Source: Limnanthes douglasii subsp. nivea (Eukaryota; Streptophyta; Magnoliopsida; Brassicales; Limnanthaceae). From it: a stretch of 64,000 bases of DNA. The stretch spans positions 235,939,770 through 236,003,769 of the forward strand of contig JAUPFV010000005.1 in assembly GCA_036936605.1 (NCBI GenBank). The letters are read 5' to 3'. Below are positions 11,600-24,500 of the stretch, in pieces. The stretch's first letter is position 1, and each line of letters begins with the position of its first letter. The notes under the pieces are model-generated. The model ran no database searches. It was not told where the DNA came from and saw only the letters and a list, made by a program, of their open reading frames with translations. The translations under genes were made by a program, and so were the position numbers.

Positions 11600-11935
11600 T
11601 GTGTTTGTAGATTAAACCTGACAGCATACACCCTGATATCTTAGTTATGGCATGTTGCTATATGTGTTGATAAATAGACCATGACTCCATATACCCTTAT
11701 AGTTTAGGTACGTGATATTGCTATATGTTTCAAAGCATTTCCTTTTGCTGCATACACCCTTATATGTTAGCTATAATAGGTTGATATATGTGTTTGAAAC
11801 CAGACCAATAGTCCATATACCCTGATAGTTTAGGTATGACAGTTTGCTATTTGTGTTGAAAATAGACCACGATGCATATACGCTGATATGTTAGTTACAT
11901 GATATTGCTATATATGTTATAATATCAGTAACACA
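11600..11935. repeat. About 80-bp direct repeats upstream of transposase B
   Basis: Diverged repeats of a phrase built from CATATACCCTGATAGTTTAG and a TTGCTATATGTGTT-like core, four to five copies. They sit directly upstream of the transposase start at 11998 and carry the same TGATA / TTGCTAT cores as the 280-bp repeats, so they may be the promoter-proximal protein-binding region of the element. Confidence 0.75.
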
Positions 11936-11997
11936 TTCAGTTGTTCTACACCAACGTTAAACAAACTAACCAAAACTCCTATAATTCAGGGTACACA

Positions 11998-14379
11998 ATG
12001 TCTAAACCAAGAGTGTGCATTTTCAAATTTGGTACGGAAACAGGTATTGTTCCGCTGTCCGAATTTGAAAACTTCGAGTCATTCCAAAAGTACGTTGAGC
12101 AAACATGGCAAGGGCTGGTTAGAGGAAACTACAGCATTACGTACTCTTGCGGTGCTCAGAATAATTGTATTTTTAATAAGGAGACCGATTTCATTGGGTT
12201 GGAATGTTACCTCGATGTTGAGCGTTTGAAGAGCGTGTCATTTCTTATCGAAGAACATGTTGCTGATAAAGGCTCCTCCATTAAACGTAAACAACCCGTT
12301 CAAATGTTCGAAGAATCCTCTCACATGCAACGAACCAGCGGTGAAAGCAGTACCTGTTTGGCCATTACAACCCCCAAAAAAAGACATCTAGCTACAGCGG
12401 GATGGGCAGAATCTATCATCGGTGTTGGACATTCATTTCAAGACGGTGCTCAAGGTCTGAGTTTATCCTTATCCCGTTATGCATTAGAGAACGGTTTTGC
12501 GTTTAGGTACATGCACAATACATTTAACAAGATCACCGTTTATTGTGTAAACAAAGATTCGGATGGCTGCAAATGGAGGCTTTACGCTTCTGTCGATTCT
12601 AAGACCGGTTTGATGACAATTAAAAGATTTTTCAGTACCCACACGTGCAGTCCTGTATTCACAAAGAAGAAAAGCAGGCATCTGTCGTCCGATTTGATTG
12701 CTGATGAAATTCACGATTCTCTACGGAACAGCCATTCTTTAACAGCTAAGACTATACAGTCCACCATCAAGCAAGACTACGGTTTAGACGTTTCATATCG
12801 TCTATCTTGGAATGCGTTGGAGAAGGCCCGTCGCGTTGTATTTGGAGATAGCAATACCTCTTTCGGATTGCTAAAACCATACTTCAAGAGGCTAAAGAGT
12901 CGTGACATTACTACGGACTGTCATCTGGATTTGGCTCCCGACAATGTTTTCTGTCGCTGTTTTATAGCGTTTGGGGCGTGTCTTCAGGGTTTCCATTCGT
13001 GCCGCCCTCTACTGTACGTTGACGGAACGCACCTAAATGGGAAGCATGGTGGCGTGTTGCTTTCAGCAGTGGCAAAAGATGGAAACAACGGTCAGTACAT
13101 GTTTCAATATACATTTATTCTGATAAATATGTTTGCATAGTTTGCGATTTAATAAGACTGTCTGATAGTTTGGATTACATACTCTGGTATTTTAGTTATT
13201 ACTAATTGCTAGATTGGGAGACTCTGTCTGATAGATTAGGTTACATGGACTGTTCTTTGTTTACTATTACACAGTCGACCTCACCATCGTTCTGTTACTG
13301 TAGTTCTGTTTTTAAGATACATTTTTTCCACCACAGGTCTTTTCCCCGTAGCTTTTGGTATATTTGGTAGTGAAGACTCGGACAACTGGTTTTGGTTTTT
13401 AGAAAATTTAAAACCTCATCTCTTAGGGCGCCAAATAACTTTCATTTCAGACCGCCATGCTGGTATTATTAGCGCTGTCGCAACTCTTTATCCGACTGAC
13501 TACCACGCTTATTGCATCTTCCATCTTATCCAGAACTTGAATAAAGCTCTTGAACACACTAACAGAGTCTACAAACAAGATATGCTAGTGATGTTTAAGA
13601 GTTGTGCTTATGCCCCTACGGTGGATCTTTTTAATGAACGTTATGGTCAGTTTTTGCGCCAAGGCGGTAAGCGTATTGAAAACTTCGTAAGGAATCTTGC
13701 CCCAGAAAAATGGGCTCAGGCATATGTGAAAGGCAAACGGTATGGGGAGATGGCATCAACCGCTGTTGAGTCGTTCAATGGCCAGATTAAAAAGTTGTGC
13801 CATCTGCCTATAGTCGAATTAATCGACCGGATCAGAGCTCTCTTGATGACTCAAATGTCTCGACGTTTAGGAGAAGGCCAAAGTTGGAACACAAATTTGT
13901 GCCCCGAGTTTGACAAGATGTTCAAAGAGAATGTACAATCCAGTCGGACATGGTTAGTTTGCAAGTCTTCTGCCGCATATTTTGAGGTTTTATCGGACCC
14001 AGTCATGGTGGTCAACATACTGGATTTCAAATGCACAAGCGGTTCTTGGCAGCAAGAATCTTTCCCGTGCGCTCATGCGCTGGCTGCAATTGCATCTATA
14101 AACGAGGATCCTATGACGTTGGTTGAGCCGTTCTTCACTACCCAAAATTACCTGTCCAGCTATTCATTTAACATACCGGCTATAACTGAGTTTGGTGAAT
14201 CCAGTAGCGCAGATTGTGATGGAGAGCCCTTGGTGCTGCCCCCTAACGTTAAAAGACGACCCGGGCGTCCGAGGAAGAAGCGTATTCCATCAAGAGGCGA
14301 AGTTTCCAGCAGCCAGTCCCGTTGTGGTCGATGTTTAAAATCGGGGCATAATAGGAGGTCATGTGATGCTCCGTTCTAA
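11998..14379 (+). CDS. MULE transposase, unit B (two exons)
   Basis: Mutator-like (MuDR-type) transposase that would catalyse cut-and-paste movement of the element. I place exon 1 at 11998-13090 and exon 2 at 13337-14379; donor G^GTCAGT and acceptor CACAG^GT restore NNGLFPVAFG, the family's usual reading. The product is 711 aa. In order: an N-terminal domain starting MSKPRVCIFKFG, a MuDR DNA-binding zinc domain around residues 160-220 (C-x7-C ... HTC), the DDE core with D342 (VDGTHLNG), D403 (ISDRHAG) and E509 (AVESFNG), a SWIM finger near 597-610, an AT-hook-like tract and a CCHC knuckle at the C-terminus. The SWIM CxC reads C597-T-S599, so one zinc ligand is lost. The open frame continues upstream of the ATG but only with a TTG. 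No other break is seen. Confidence 0.9.
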
Positions 14380-14399
14380 ACATTATTTACCTAATTTTT

Positions 14400-15515
14400 T
14401 GTAACATTTTACATCTCAAAGATAAGCACTCCTTATCTTTCGACTTATGTTTCGTACACTTTTAACATTTACATGTTCCATGTCTGTTTCTTTCTGACTA
14501 TGATATCTATTCGAGTATACATTGCTATCTTTGAGGATATATTCTGATAGATACTCTATTCAACATTGATAGCTTCTGGCTATTGTATCTAACAGATACA
14601 TCAAAGTATGTTTTTTGTTTCGGTACACATTCATCTGATGCTTTACTTACATTTGTTATACATGTACTTCAAATCTTCCATGCCATATTCATCTCAGAGA
14701 TAATCACTTCTTGTATCTCCACTTATGTTTTGTACCCTTATAGAATTGGCACGAACCATATCTGTTCGTTACATACTCTGATATCTATCCTTGTATACAT
14801 TGCTATCTATGCTGCTACCATCTGATATCCACTCTATTCAACGTTGATAGTTTCTGGGTTTTGCATCTAACAGATACATCAAGACGTGTTTTCTGTTTTG
14901 GTTTACATCCTTCCGATATTTTACTTACATTTGTTATAGATGTACTCAAAATCATTCATGCCTGACTCATCTCAAAGATAAGCAATTCTTGTATCTCGAC
15001 ATATGTTTTGTCCCCTAAAAGAATTGACACGGTCCATATCTGTTTGTTACATATTCTGATATCTATCCATGTATACATTGATATTTATGCTGCAACCCTC
15101 TGATATCCAATATATTAACCATTGATAGTTTCTGGATTTTGCATCTGACAGATACATCAAGATATGTTTTCTGTTTTGGTTTAGATCCATCTGATATTTC
15201 ACTTACATTTGTTATAGGTGTACTTAAAATCATTCATGCCTGATTCATCTAAAAGATAAGCACTTCTTGTATCTCGACTTATGTTTTGTACCCTTATAGA
15301 AATGACAAGTTCCATATATGTTTGTTACATACTCTGGTATCTATCCCTGTATACATTGCTATCTCTGATGCTACCCTCTGATATCTACTATATTCAACAT
15401 TGATAGTTTCTGGATTTTGCATTTGACAGGTACATCAAAATATGTTTTCTGTTTCGTATTTAACATCTTTACTTACATTTAACATCTTTGCTACCTATGC
15501 TGTTATACTCTGATG
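14400..15515. repeat. About 280-bp minisatellite, unit B
   Basis: The counterpart of 9930-11040 at an offset of about 4474 bp, with the same number of repeats and a few substitutions. Confidence 0.85.
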
Positions 15516-16074
15516 TCCATTCGATTCAACCTTGCTATCTATGTTTACATTGTTTGTTCTTTTCATGTTACCATAACTCCGATATCTTAGTGTTCATAGA
15601 TTGCGATTCTGTGAAATAACTGCAACTAAAACTGCTACCTTCAACTGCACCATGTCATTCCATACCTTACCAGTTTAAGCTAGACAACGAAGGTAAAATA
15701 CAACGAAACTTATACATTAAAATCATGCAGGCATATAATGTACAACGAAACTTGTACAACGAAATCGTAGCAAAAAACGGTACATCTTTCAGGTCAGTAA
15801 CAGAGCTGAGTTTTTAGTTTCAAAATCGTTTTCCATTTTCGAAATCGATTCTAAACTCTCATATAATGTACGTTAATTACAGGAAACTTATTACCATCTG
15901 ATTCTGCTCAATTCAAATCATCCAAACCAGCTCCGATCACATTCTGCTGAGTAATTTCATTTTTCCACCTCTGTTTTGAACCCTGATATTTATATGGATA
16001 CACTTTGCGATTTGTCGCCTGCAATTGTATGCTTGATGTTGCTAGATCACTGCACAGACCCTGATAGGTTAGAT

Positions 16075-16410
16075 GTGTTTGTAGATTAAACCTGACAGCA
16101 TACACCCTGATATCTTAGTTATGGCATGTTGCTATATGTGTTGATAAATAGACCATGACTCCATATACCCTTATAGTTTAGGTACGTGATATTGCTATAT
16201 GTTTCAAAGCATTTCCTTTTGCTGCATACACCCTTATATGTTAGCTATAATAGGTTGATATATGTGTTTGAAACCAGACCAATAGTCCATATACCCTGAT
16301 AGTTTAGGTATGACAGTTTGCTATTTGTGTGGAAAATAGACCACGATGCATATACGCTGATATGTTAGTTACATGATATTGCTATATATGTTATAATATC
16401 AGTAACACAT
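16075..16410. repeat. About 80-bp direct repeats upstream of transposase C
   Basis: The counterpart of 11600-11935, again ending just upstream of the transposase ATG (16472). Confidence 0.75.
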
Positions 16411-16471
16411 TCAGTTGTTCTACACCAACGTTAAACAAACTAACCAAAACTCCTATAATTCAGGGTACACA

Positions 16472-18853
16472 ATGTCTAAACCAAGAGTGTGCATTTTCAA
16501 ATTTGGTACGGAAACAGGTATTGTTCCGCTGTCCGAATTTGAAAACTTCGAGTCATTCCAACAGTACGTTGAGCAAACATGGCAAGGGCTGGTTAGAGGA
16601 AACTACAGCATTACATACTCTTGCGGTGCTCAGAATAATTGTATTTTTAATAAGGAGACCGATTTCATTGGGTTGGAATGTTACCTCGATGTTGAGCGTT
16701 TGAAGAGCGTGTCATTTCTTATCGAAGAACATGTTGCTGATAAAGGCTCCTCCATTAAACGTAAACAACCCGTTCAACTGTTCGAAGAATCCTCTCACAT
16801 GCAACGAACCAGCGGTGAAAGCAGTACCTGTTTGGCCATTACAACCCCCAAAAAAAGACATCTAGCTACAGCGGGATGGGCAGAATCTATCATCGGTGTT
16901 GGACAGTCATTTCAAGACGGTGCTCAAGGTCTGAGGTTATCCTTATCCCGTTATGCATTAGAGAACGGTTTTGCATTTAGGTACATGCACAATACATTTA
17001 ACAAGATCACCGTTTATTGTGTAAACAAAGATTCGGATGGCTGCAAATGGAGGCTTTACGCTTCTGTCGATTCTAAGACCGGTTTGATGACAATTAAAAG
17101 ATTTTTCAGTACCCACACGTGCAGTCCTGTATTCACAAAGAAGAAAAGCAGACATCTGTCGTCCGATTTGATTGCTGATGAAATTCACGATTCTCTACGG
17201 AACAGCCATTCTTTAACAGCTAAGACTATACAGTCCACCATCAAGCAAGACTACGGTTTAGACGTTTCATATCGTCTATCTTGGAATGCGTTGGAGAAGG
17301 CCCGTCGCGTTGTATTTGGAGATAGCAATACCTCTTTCGGATTGCTAAAACCATACTTCAAGAGGCTAAAGTGTCGTGACATTACTACGGACTGTCATCT
17401 GGATTTGGCTCCCGGCAATGTTTTCCGTCGCTGTTTTATAGCGTTTGGGGCGTGTCTTCAGGGTTTCCATTCGTGCCGCCCTCTACTGTACGTTGACGGA
17501 ACGCACCTAAATGGGAAGCATGGTGGCGTGTTGCTTTCAGCAGTGGCAAAAGATGGAAACAACGGTCAGTACATGTTTCAATATACATTTATTCTGATAA
17601 ATATGTTTGCATAGTTTGCGATTTAATAAGACTGTCTGATAGTTTGGATTACATACTCTGGTATTTTAGTTATTACTGATTGCTAGATTGGGAGACTGTG
17701 TCTGATAGATTAGGTTACATGGACTGTTCTTTGTTTACTATTACACAGTCGACCTCACCATCGTTCTGATATTGTAGTTCTGTTTTTAAGATACATTTTT
17801 TCCACCACAGGTCTTTTCCCCGTAGCTTTTGGTATATTTGGTAGTGAAGACTCGGACAACTGGTTTTGGTTTTTGGAAAATTTAAAACCTCATCTGTTAG
17901 GGCGCCAAATAACTTTCATTTCAGACCGCCATGCTGGTATTATTAGCGCTGTCGCAACTCTTTATCCGACTGACTACCACGCTTATTGCATCTTCCATCT
18001 TATCCAGAACTTGAATAAAGCTCTTGAACACACTAACAGAGTCTACAAACAAGATATGCTAGTGATGTTTAAGAGTTGTGCTTATGCCCCTACGGTGGAT
18101 CTTTTTAATGAACGTTATGGTCAGTTTTTGCGCCAAGGCGGTAAGCGTATTGAAAACTTCGTAAGGAATCTTGCCCCAGAAAAATGGGCTCAGGCATATG
18201 TGAAAGGCAAACGGTATGGGGCGATGGCATCAACCGCTGTTGAGTCGTTCAATGGCCAGATTAAAAAGTTGTGCCATCTGTCTATAGTCGAATTAATCGA
18301 CCGGATCAGAGCTCTCTTGATGACTCAAATGTCTCGACGTTTAGGAGAAGGCCAAAGTTGGAACACAAATTTGTGCCCCGAGTTTGACAAGATGTTCAAA
18401 GAGAATGTACAATCCAGTCGGACATGGTTAGTTTGCAAGTCTTCTGCCGCATATTTTGAGGTTTTATCGGACCCAGTCATGGTGGTCAACATACTGGATT
18501 TCAAATGCACAAGCGGTTCTTGGCAGCAAGAATCTTTCCCGTGCGCTCATGCGCTGGCTGCAATTGCATCTATAAACGAGGATCCTATGACGTTGGTTGA
18601 GCCGTTCTTCACTACCCAAAATTACCTGTCCAGCTATTCATTTAACATACCGGCTATAACTGAGTTTGGTGAATCCAGTAGCGCAGATTGTGATGGAGAG
18701 CCCTTGGTGCTGCCCCCTAACGTTAAAAGACGACCCGGGCGTCCGAGGAAGAAGCGTATTTCATCAAGAGGCGAAGTTTCCAGCAGCCAGTCCCGTTGTG
18801 GTCGATGTTTAAAATCGGGGCATAATAGGAGGTCATGTGATGCTCCGTTCTAA
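16472..18853 (+). CDS. MULE transposase, unit C (two exons)
   Basis: Second full-length transposase, exons 16472-17564 and 17811-18853, 711 aa, with the same splice sites and domain order as unit B. It keeps the catalytic D, D and E at the same positions. It shares with B the change of the SWIM CxC to C-T-S and the nearby Cys-to-Ser change (QESF instead of QECF in unit A). It differs from B at a handful of residues, for example NVFRRCF versus NVFCRCF and GAMAS versus GEMAS. This unit is contiguous with the acidic-protein and Ulp1-like genes downstream, so it is the best candidate for the original transposase of the element. Activity is doubtful because of the missing zinc ligand. Confidence 0.9.
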
Positions 18854-18879
18854 ACATTATTTACCTAATTTTTTGTAAC

Positions 18880-19715
18880 ATTTTACATCTCAAAGATAAG
18901 CACTCCTTATCTTTCGACTTATGTTTCGTACACTTTTAACATTTACATGTTCCATGTCTGTTTCTTTCTGACTATGATATCTATTCGAGTATACATTGCT
19001 ATCTTTGAGGATATATTCTGATAGATACTCTATTCAACATTGATAGCTTCTGGCTATTGTATCTAACAGATACATCAAAGTATGTTTTTTGTTTCGGTAC
19101 ACATTCATCTGATGCTTTACTTACATTTGTTATAGATGTACTCAAAATCATTCATGCCTGATTCATCTCAAAGATAAGCAATTCTTGTATCTCGACATAT
19201 GTTTTGTCCCCTAAAAGAATTGATACGGTCCATATCTGTTTGTTACATATTCTGATATCTATCCATGTATACATTGCTATTTATGCTGCAACCCTCTGAT
19301 ATCCAATATATTAACCATTGATAGTTTCTGGATTTTGCATCTGACAGATACATCAAGATATGTTTTCTGTTTTGGTTTAGATCCATCTGATATTTCACTT
19401 ACATTTGTTATAGGTGTACTTAAAATCATTCATGCCTGATTCATCTAAAAGATAAGCACTTCTTGTATCTCGACTTATGTTTTGTACCCTTATAGAAATG
19501 ACAAGTTCCATATATGTTTGTTACATACTCTGGTATCTATCCCTGTATACATTGCTATCTCTGATGCTACCCTCTGATATCTACTATATTCAACATTGAT
19601 AGTTTCTGGATTTTGCATCTGACATGTACATCAAAATATGTTTTCTGTTTCGTATTTAACATCTTTACTTACATTTAACATCTTTGCTCTCTATGCTGTT
19701 ATACTCTGATGTCCA
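18880..19715. repeat. About 280-bp minisatellite, unit C (one repeat deleted)
   Basis: As 9930-11040, but the junction near 19127 joins the first repeat directly to the third, removing about 277 bp. This is the product expected from slippage or unequal exchange between adjacent repeats. Confidence 0.85.
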
Positions 19716-20072
19716 CTCGATTCAACCTTGCTATCTATGTTTACATTGTTTGTTCTTTTCATGTTACCATAACTCCGATATCTTAGTGTTCATAGATTGC
19801 GATTCTGTGAAATAACTGCAACTAAAACTGCTACCTTCAACTGCACCATGTCATACCATACCTTACCAGTTTAAGCTAGACAACGAAGGTAAAATACAAC
19901 AAAACTTGTACATTAAAATCATGCAACAGTCCAAAAAACCCTAAATCATCCAACCCTGTCAAAAAAAGAGTCTACTTCACAGGGTTGGTCACACATACAG
20001 TCCAACAAAAAACAATACACAAACAGACTAAAACAACAAAAGATAAACCTAAAGTGCCATGAAAAGATAAAC

Positions 20073-20462
20073 CTAGTCGGAGTCCTCTCCATCGGATTCC
20101 TCGTCCTCTTCTTCTTCTTCTTCTTCTTCTTCGTCTTCATCATCTTCTTCGTCGCCAGAGGCCTCGTCGCCTGCCTCTTCATCTTCATCGTTGTCTTCTT
20201 CTTCCCACTTGCTGCTGCTCTTACGTCTTTTCCTTTTTTGCAGTTTTTCATCCTCAGAAAGATAACAGTCGTCCATGGACCAAGAATCCCATGATCCATA
20301 AGGGTCTTCTTAGTCCTCAGACCAGACCGACCAATCATCTTCTTCGTCAGAGGAGTATTCCGACGTTGTCGTACGCTTGTATGCCTTGTTACATGCATAG
20401 TGGTCAGACGACCAGGCGTCGTCGCCGGACTGGTGTGGGGAGAAGGGTGATGAAGGTGCCAT
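20073..20462 (-). pseudogene. Small acidic-protein gene of the MULE, broken by one stop
   Basis: A 130-codon minus-strand frame from the ATG at 20462 (MAPSSPFSPHQSGDDAW) to the TAG at 20075-20073. One in-frame TAA lies at 20312-20310, after DDWSVWSED. The second half has a basic stretch (KLQKRKRRKSSSK, a possible nuclear localisation signal) followed by an almost pure Glu/Asp tail. The product is highly acidic and probably disordered; acidic tails of this type occur in histone-binding and chromatin proteins, but I cannot assign a family. A TATA box lies 96 bp upstream. The lesion fits a single C-to-T change (CAA to TAA). It lies between the transposase and the Ulp1-like gene, on the same strand as the latter. 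Confidence 0.6.
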
Positions 20463-20556
20463 GGTAGGAGGAGCAGTGGTTTGAACTTAGGGTAGAGGTT
20501 CTGGATTTTTTTTTCTTTGCAGGTAAGTTTGTGAGGAATAGGTTGACATATGACCC

Positions 20557-20568
20557 TCTATTTATAGC
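20557..20568 (-). promoter_or_regulatory. TATA box of the acidic-protein gene
   Basis: The minus strand reads GCTATAAATAGAG here, a good plant TATA box, about 96 bp upstream of the ATG at 20462. The spacing suits a transcription start some 30 bp downstream and a leader of about 65 bp. Confidence 0.6.
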
Positions 20569-20569
20569 A

Positions 20570-21548
20570 AAACCCAGCACCCAATGCTGAGTCCCATTAA
20601 GCAACCATATTTTCTTTCACAACTTTAATGGCACACGTATATTAAATGAATGTAATCATTCTGGTTCATCTACCCATTGTCTTTTCAAGTTCAAACTAAC
20701 CAATGGTTTTAACACATTAACTTCTAATGAGTAATGTGTGTGGTTAGAAGTCCTTTCAACAAATTAATTGCATTTATCTACCAATAACCATGTTGTGCAG
20801 TCCATTTATATGTATTTCGTGCATCACTAGCCTGTTATATGATATTTACCAGTAATTTTCAATGGTAGATAAATTATATTAAAAAATTGAAAAACTAATT
20901 GGTAGAGCTATTTTGTCTGAACGATATCTAAAACTATACTATATGGTTCGTAACCAATTTTTTTATAAATTACGATATGTTTCGCACTACGATATTTGCT
21001 TGCTTAACCCTAGATAGATCCTTCCTTACACCCAGATAAACAATTTGGTAAACATTGATACTTCTTCTTATATATGCAATATTGGTAGTTTTTTATTACA
21101 TCTCTTATATGTACAAATAGTAGATATATACTGCCCATAGATGATATTGATTCATGCAAATAATGGTTTATATGCCAAGGTAGTTTATAAATATATTTGC
21201 CTTACATATTTAATTTAGTATACACCTGCTTATAAATCCATTTCTAATACATCTACATACACCACCTGATTATTTTTCTGATAGTTAACAAATTAGACAT
21301 TGATAGATATTTGCTTCAAGCCTGATAGTTAATATTAAAAACTTTGCGAACGACTTGAAAACTACTATGAAAGGTAACAACATATCTAAATTAGTAGGAT
21401 ACAACACTGAATGCTGTAACAGTGATGTGAAAAAGTGCGTTTACATGTAAATTTTCTACTACAAACATAAATCATAGAAGTTTGTCTAATTCACCCATTG
21501 CTAATCTATGCGAAAAATACAAATGGGTACCAAAAAATCAATTACATA
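20570..21548. other. Non-coding interval between the two minus-strand MULE genes
   Basis: AT-rich with no convincing ORF on either strand. It holds the acidic gene's upstream region and the 3' flank of the Ulp1-like gene. Short motifs of the TTGATAGAT / GCCTGATAGTTA type occur near 21300-21330. Confidence 0.6.
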
Positions 21549-24500
21549 CTACCAACGTTTGTTTGTGTTACGATCGTTCAAGAAATGGTTGAAAATTTTA
21601 GCTCTTGTTTCTGCCGGCATTTCGTCACCATATTTCCGTCCAACAAAACCTTCTGTAATAATGTCTTCTACGTATTTACACACGAAAACACCGCAGTCAT
21701 AGCTCCGCTTCTTTTGCTGTGGGATATTTAACATGGTCTTAATTTTGTACCCACCTTTTACCTGCGGTATATATTTCTTCTTCATGCAATAGGCCAACTG
21801 CATTGATAGATACAGTAGAAGTCATTGATAGGCATTACTATACAGTTTGATAGCTTTATTATTAGAAATTGCTAGACAGTGAAGCAAACTAGATAACTTG
21901 GAATTTAAATTCCTTACCAGAGCATCGGCAGTGTTTCTCGTCTTATCGGGAATGTGCTTGCTCCACGGCAACATTGGGTTGTAGCTTCTGGCAGCCCCAT
22001 TCTCCATGTCTATAACTAGGAGCGTCCAATGGTTCACGCCTTCCGTGTTTACGGTACATAGGGGGACGAAACAGACATATGTGTTGGGGTTCATTGTCTC
22101 AAAAACATTGTCCACAATGACGGACATATCTCCCTTTTTAGCCAGTGTCCCCTGTAAATTTAAGACATCAATACAGGAAGTAGATGTACCTAATATGAAA
22201 GCAATAATCCACTGGGAACTTACAGTTGCAATCCCAGTTATTTGAATGGCTGGGACAGGGAATGAATACTTATTATCAAACCCTTTCACAGGTACTGTCT
22301 AATCTGAATCCTTTAAGAACTTGTATATCCAAGCATCTATTACATATTAAAACAAAATTACAGTATCGAATCAATTGAAATAATAACCAATGGTTTATTG
22401 GTTGACACAATGATAGTTGCTTCAATTAATATTGATAGACGTATAGAGGCACGTTGCTAGACTAACAATTAAAATACGATAGATACATCCAAAAATAATT
22501 TTACCTTGAAGTCCACTTGAGTTTCGTTAGGCAGTTCCATTATCTCTGTCACACTAATGGAAAGCCTGTACGAGAACTCTGTTGTTGGCAAGTAGCATAT
22601 TTCTGGATCTTCTTGTTCTTCTACCTGTTTCAGTTTCAGCACTTTCTCGTACTCACTTACATCGATCAGTTTCGTTGTCTCTGTCGGGAACGGCCAAGCT
22701 ACAACTTCAGTTTGCTGTTGTTGAACCTGCGTCGGAGTAAGTAAGTTGAACCCAGGCATGTCATCAATGGGTACCTAAAAAAAAGCAGCATAGTAAACTG
22801 TTAACATTTCTTTTTAAATGTTTATTGAGAATACCAAATATCTACTTACGTCAACGTCCGTTTGGTCTTCCTCGATGGAGTCCAGTGTACGCCTCTTCTC
22901 GTTTGAAGTTTCAACAGCCTTGTCAACTTCTGCGTAAAATGATTGGGTGCAGTCTACAAAGCTATCTTCAGCCAATGGTGTAACCGATTGGACAATAAGA
23001 TCCTTCGATGCTGCTTTCTGTTGTTGTGGTGTTGCGTACGAAGATGGCTCAAGCTATGACACATTTTCAATCTTCTCTGCGGATTGATCTGCTCTCTTGA
23101 AAATTTGTATCACCTTTAATAGAGACACAGCTTGCGATAGTTGTTCGCACTTTGCTGCTGTTCCAGTGCCAGTGAATACAACTAAGCTAGAGTGTCGTGT
23201 GTCTTCAGGCTCCGCTGTTTCGACTTCCTAAAAACATAACAAAGGAAACCATTAATTGCGAGATTAACTATCAATCATATATGATATTCAAATACAACTA
23301 AGCTATTTAACATCCACTTACATCTTCAGCAACATTGTGCGAGACAGGATCTGGAACCTGTAGTTCTGTTGCTGCTATCTCCAACAATGTAGTTGCTACT
23401 ACTATTTCATCTTCTCCTTTGTCCTCACCGCTCTCTGCATTATTTCCTTCATCGACGGTTTTTGGCGACTCCGCCAACTGTCGTTCCATTGTTTTCGTTC
23501 CTTCGTTGGATCCTTCGTCCAGCAAATCATTTTTGTCCACCGTCAGCTGCTGTTGTTCAACCTCGTTGTTTCCAACTCTGGGTCCCTGTGCAGGTACCAA
23601 AACTATATTTTGCGCACCGGCAGCATGAGTTAGGGGTGGTAATTCTTCTGCCACATCCCGTTTCCCATTACCAGCGTCACAATTAATTGTTGTAGTCCCT
23701 TTCGGCTTCCTAGACACATCTACAGCAACATCATCATGTGTAGTACTCTCTTCCATTGGTTCAACACGTGTTTCGGATTGAACACCCCCTCCATCAACTT
23801 CTTCTTTGTCCTCCTCCGATACGTCCCTTTCTTTTTGCTTAGCTTTGTCAAGCTCCTGTTGTTCTTCTGTTTTATCCTCCCCATCAACGCCGTCTTCTTC
23901 CGTTGCTTTGTCTGTTTCAGTTACTACATGCCTCCGAGTTCTTTTGTAAACCAGTGTTTCCTTAACCACCTTCTCAGCAACGCGTGCATCTAAGGTTTCA
24001 GTAGCATCCTCATCATAGCGGCAAAATGGCGAGGATAAGGTCAACAGCAGTTGTTGATCCTCACCATCCACTCTTGAGTCGACCATCTCCAGCTTTTGTT
24101 TCAGGTCCTCCATATCTTTCTTCAAATTTTCCACCTGAATCAAACGAGCATACGAAATTGTTATATTATTGTTAACAATGATAGATACATCATACTTCGT
24201 TGATAAGCAACTTCATTTTAACGAACATACAGATGTTATTAGTACTTAGAAAACATGCTAGCACTAACCTCTTCGTTTCTTTCCTCCAGGCATGTTTTAA
24301 GCCTCTTGTTTTCAACTTTCAACCGCCACAACCGGCTCCTTTTTTTCAGTTTTTTGCTGTCACGCAAAACCGACTGCGACAGCAATCCAAAACTAGGAAT
24401 CATACTAGACCTACTTTTTTTTCGGTTTTTCAACCTCTCCCCTTTGTTTTTAGAAACTGTTGCCTTCCTCTCCACAATGAACTCCCCCAACGTAACATCA

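Larger units (their letters stand above)
8471..19924 (+). repeat. Tandem array of three MULE transposase units (about 4.47 kb each)
   Basis: Corresponding points recur at a spacing of 4473-4474 bp: exon 2 starts at 8864, 13337 and 17811. The units are about 99% identical. Unit A is truncated at the left by the junction at 8471. Unit C leaves the repeat after AAAATCATGCA at 19924 and runs into the rest of the element, whereas A and B continue into GGCATATAATG. Unit C also lacks about 277 bp in its 3' minisatellite. The array is therefore an internal tandem duplication of the transposase half of one MULE. Confidence 0.93.

Noticed and set aside
12484..12714. Minus-strand ORFs inside the transposase exons (also 9378-9563, 13851-14036, 16958-17188, 18325-18510)
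   Set aside because: Shadows of the transposase frame; they change only where the transposase does and show no family motif.
23335..23993. Plus-strand ORFs opposite the Ulp1-like gene
   Set aside because: Antisense of the Glu/Asp-rich exon 5; their Ser/Phe/Leu-rich composition is explained by the acidic codons on the other strand.
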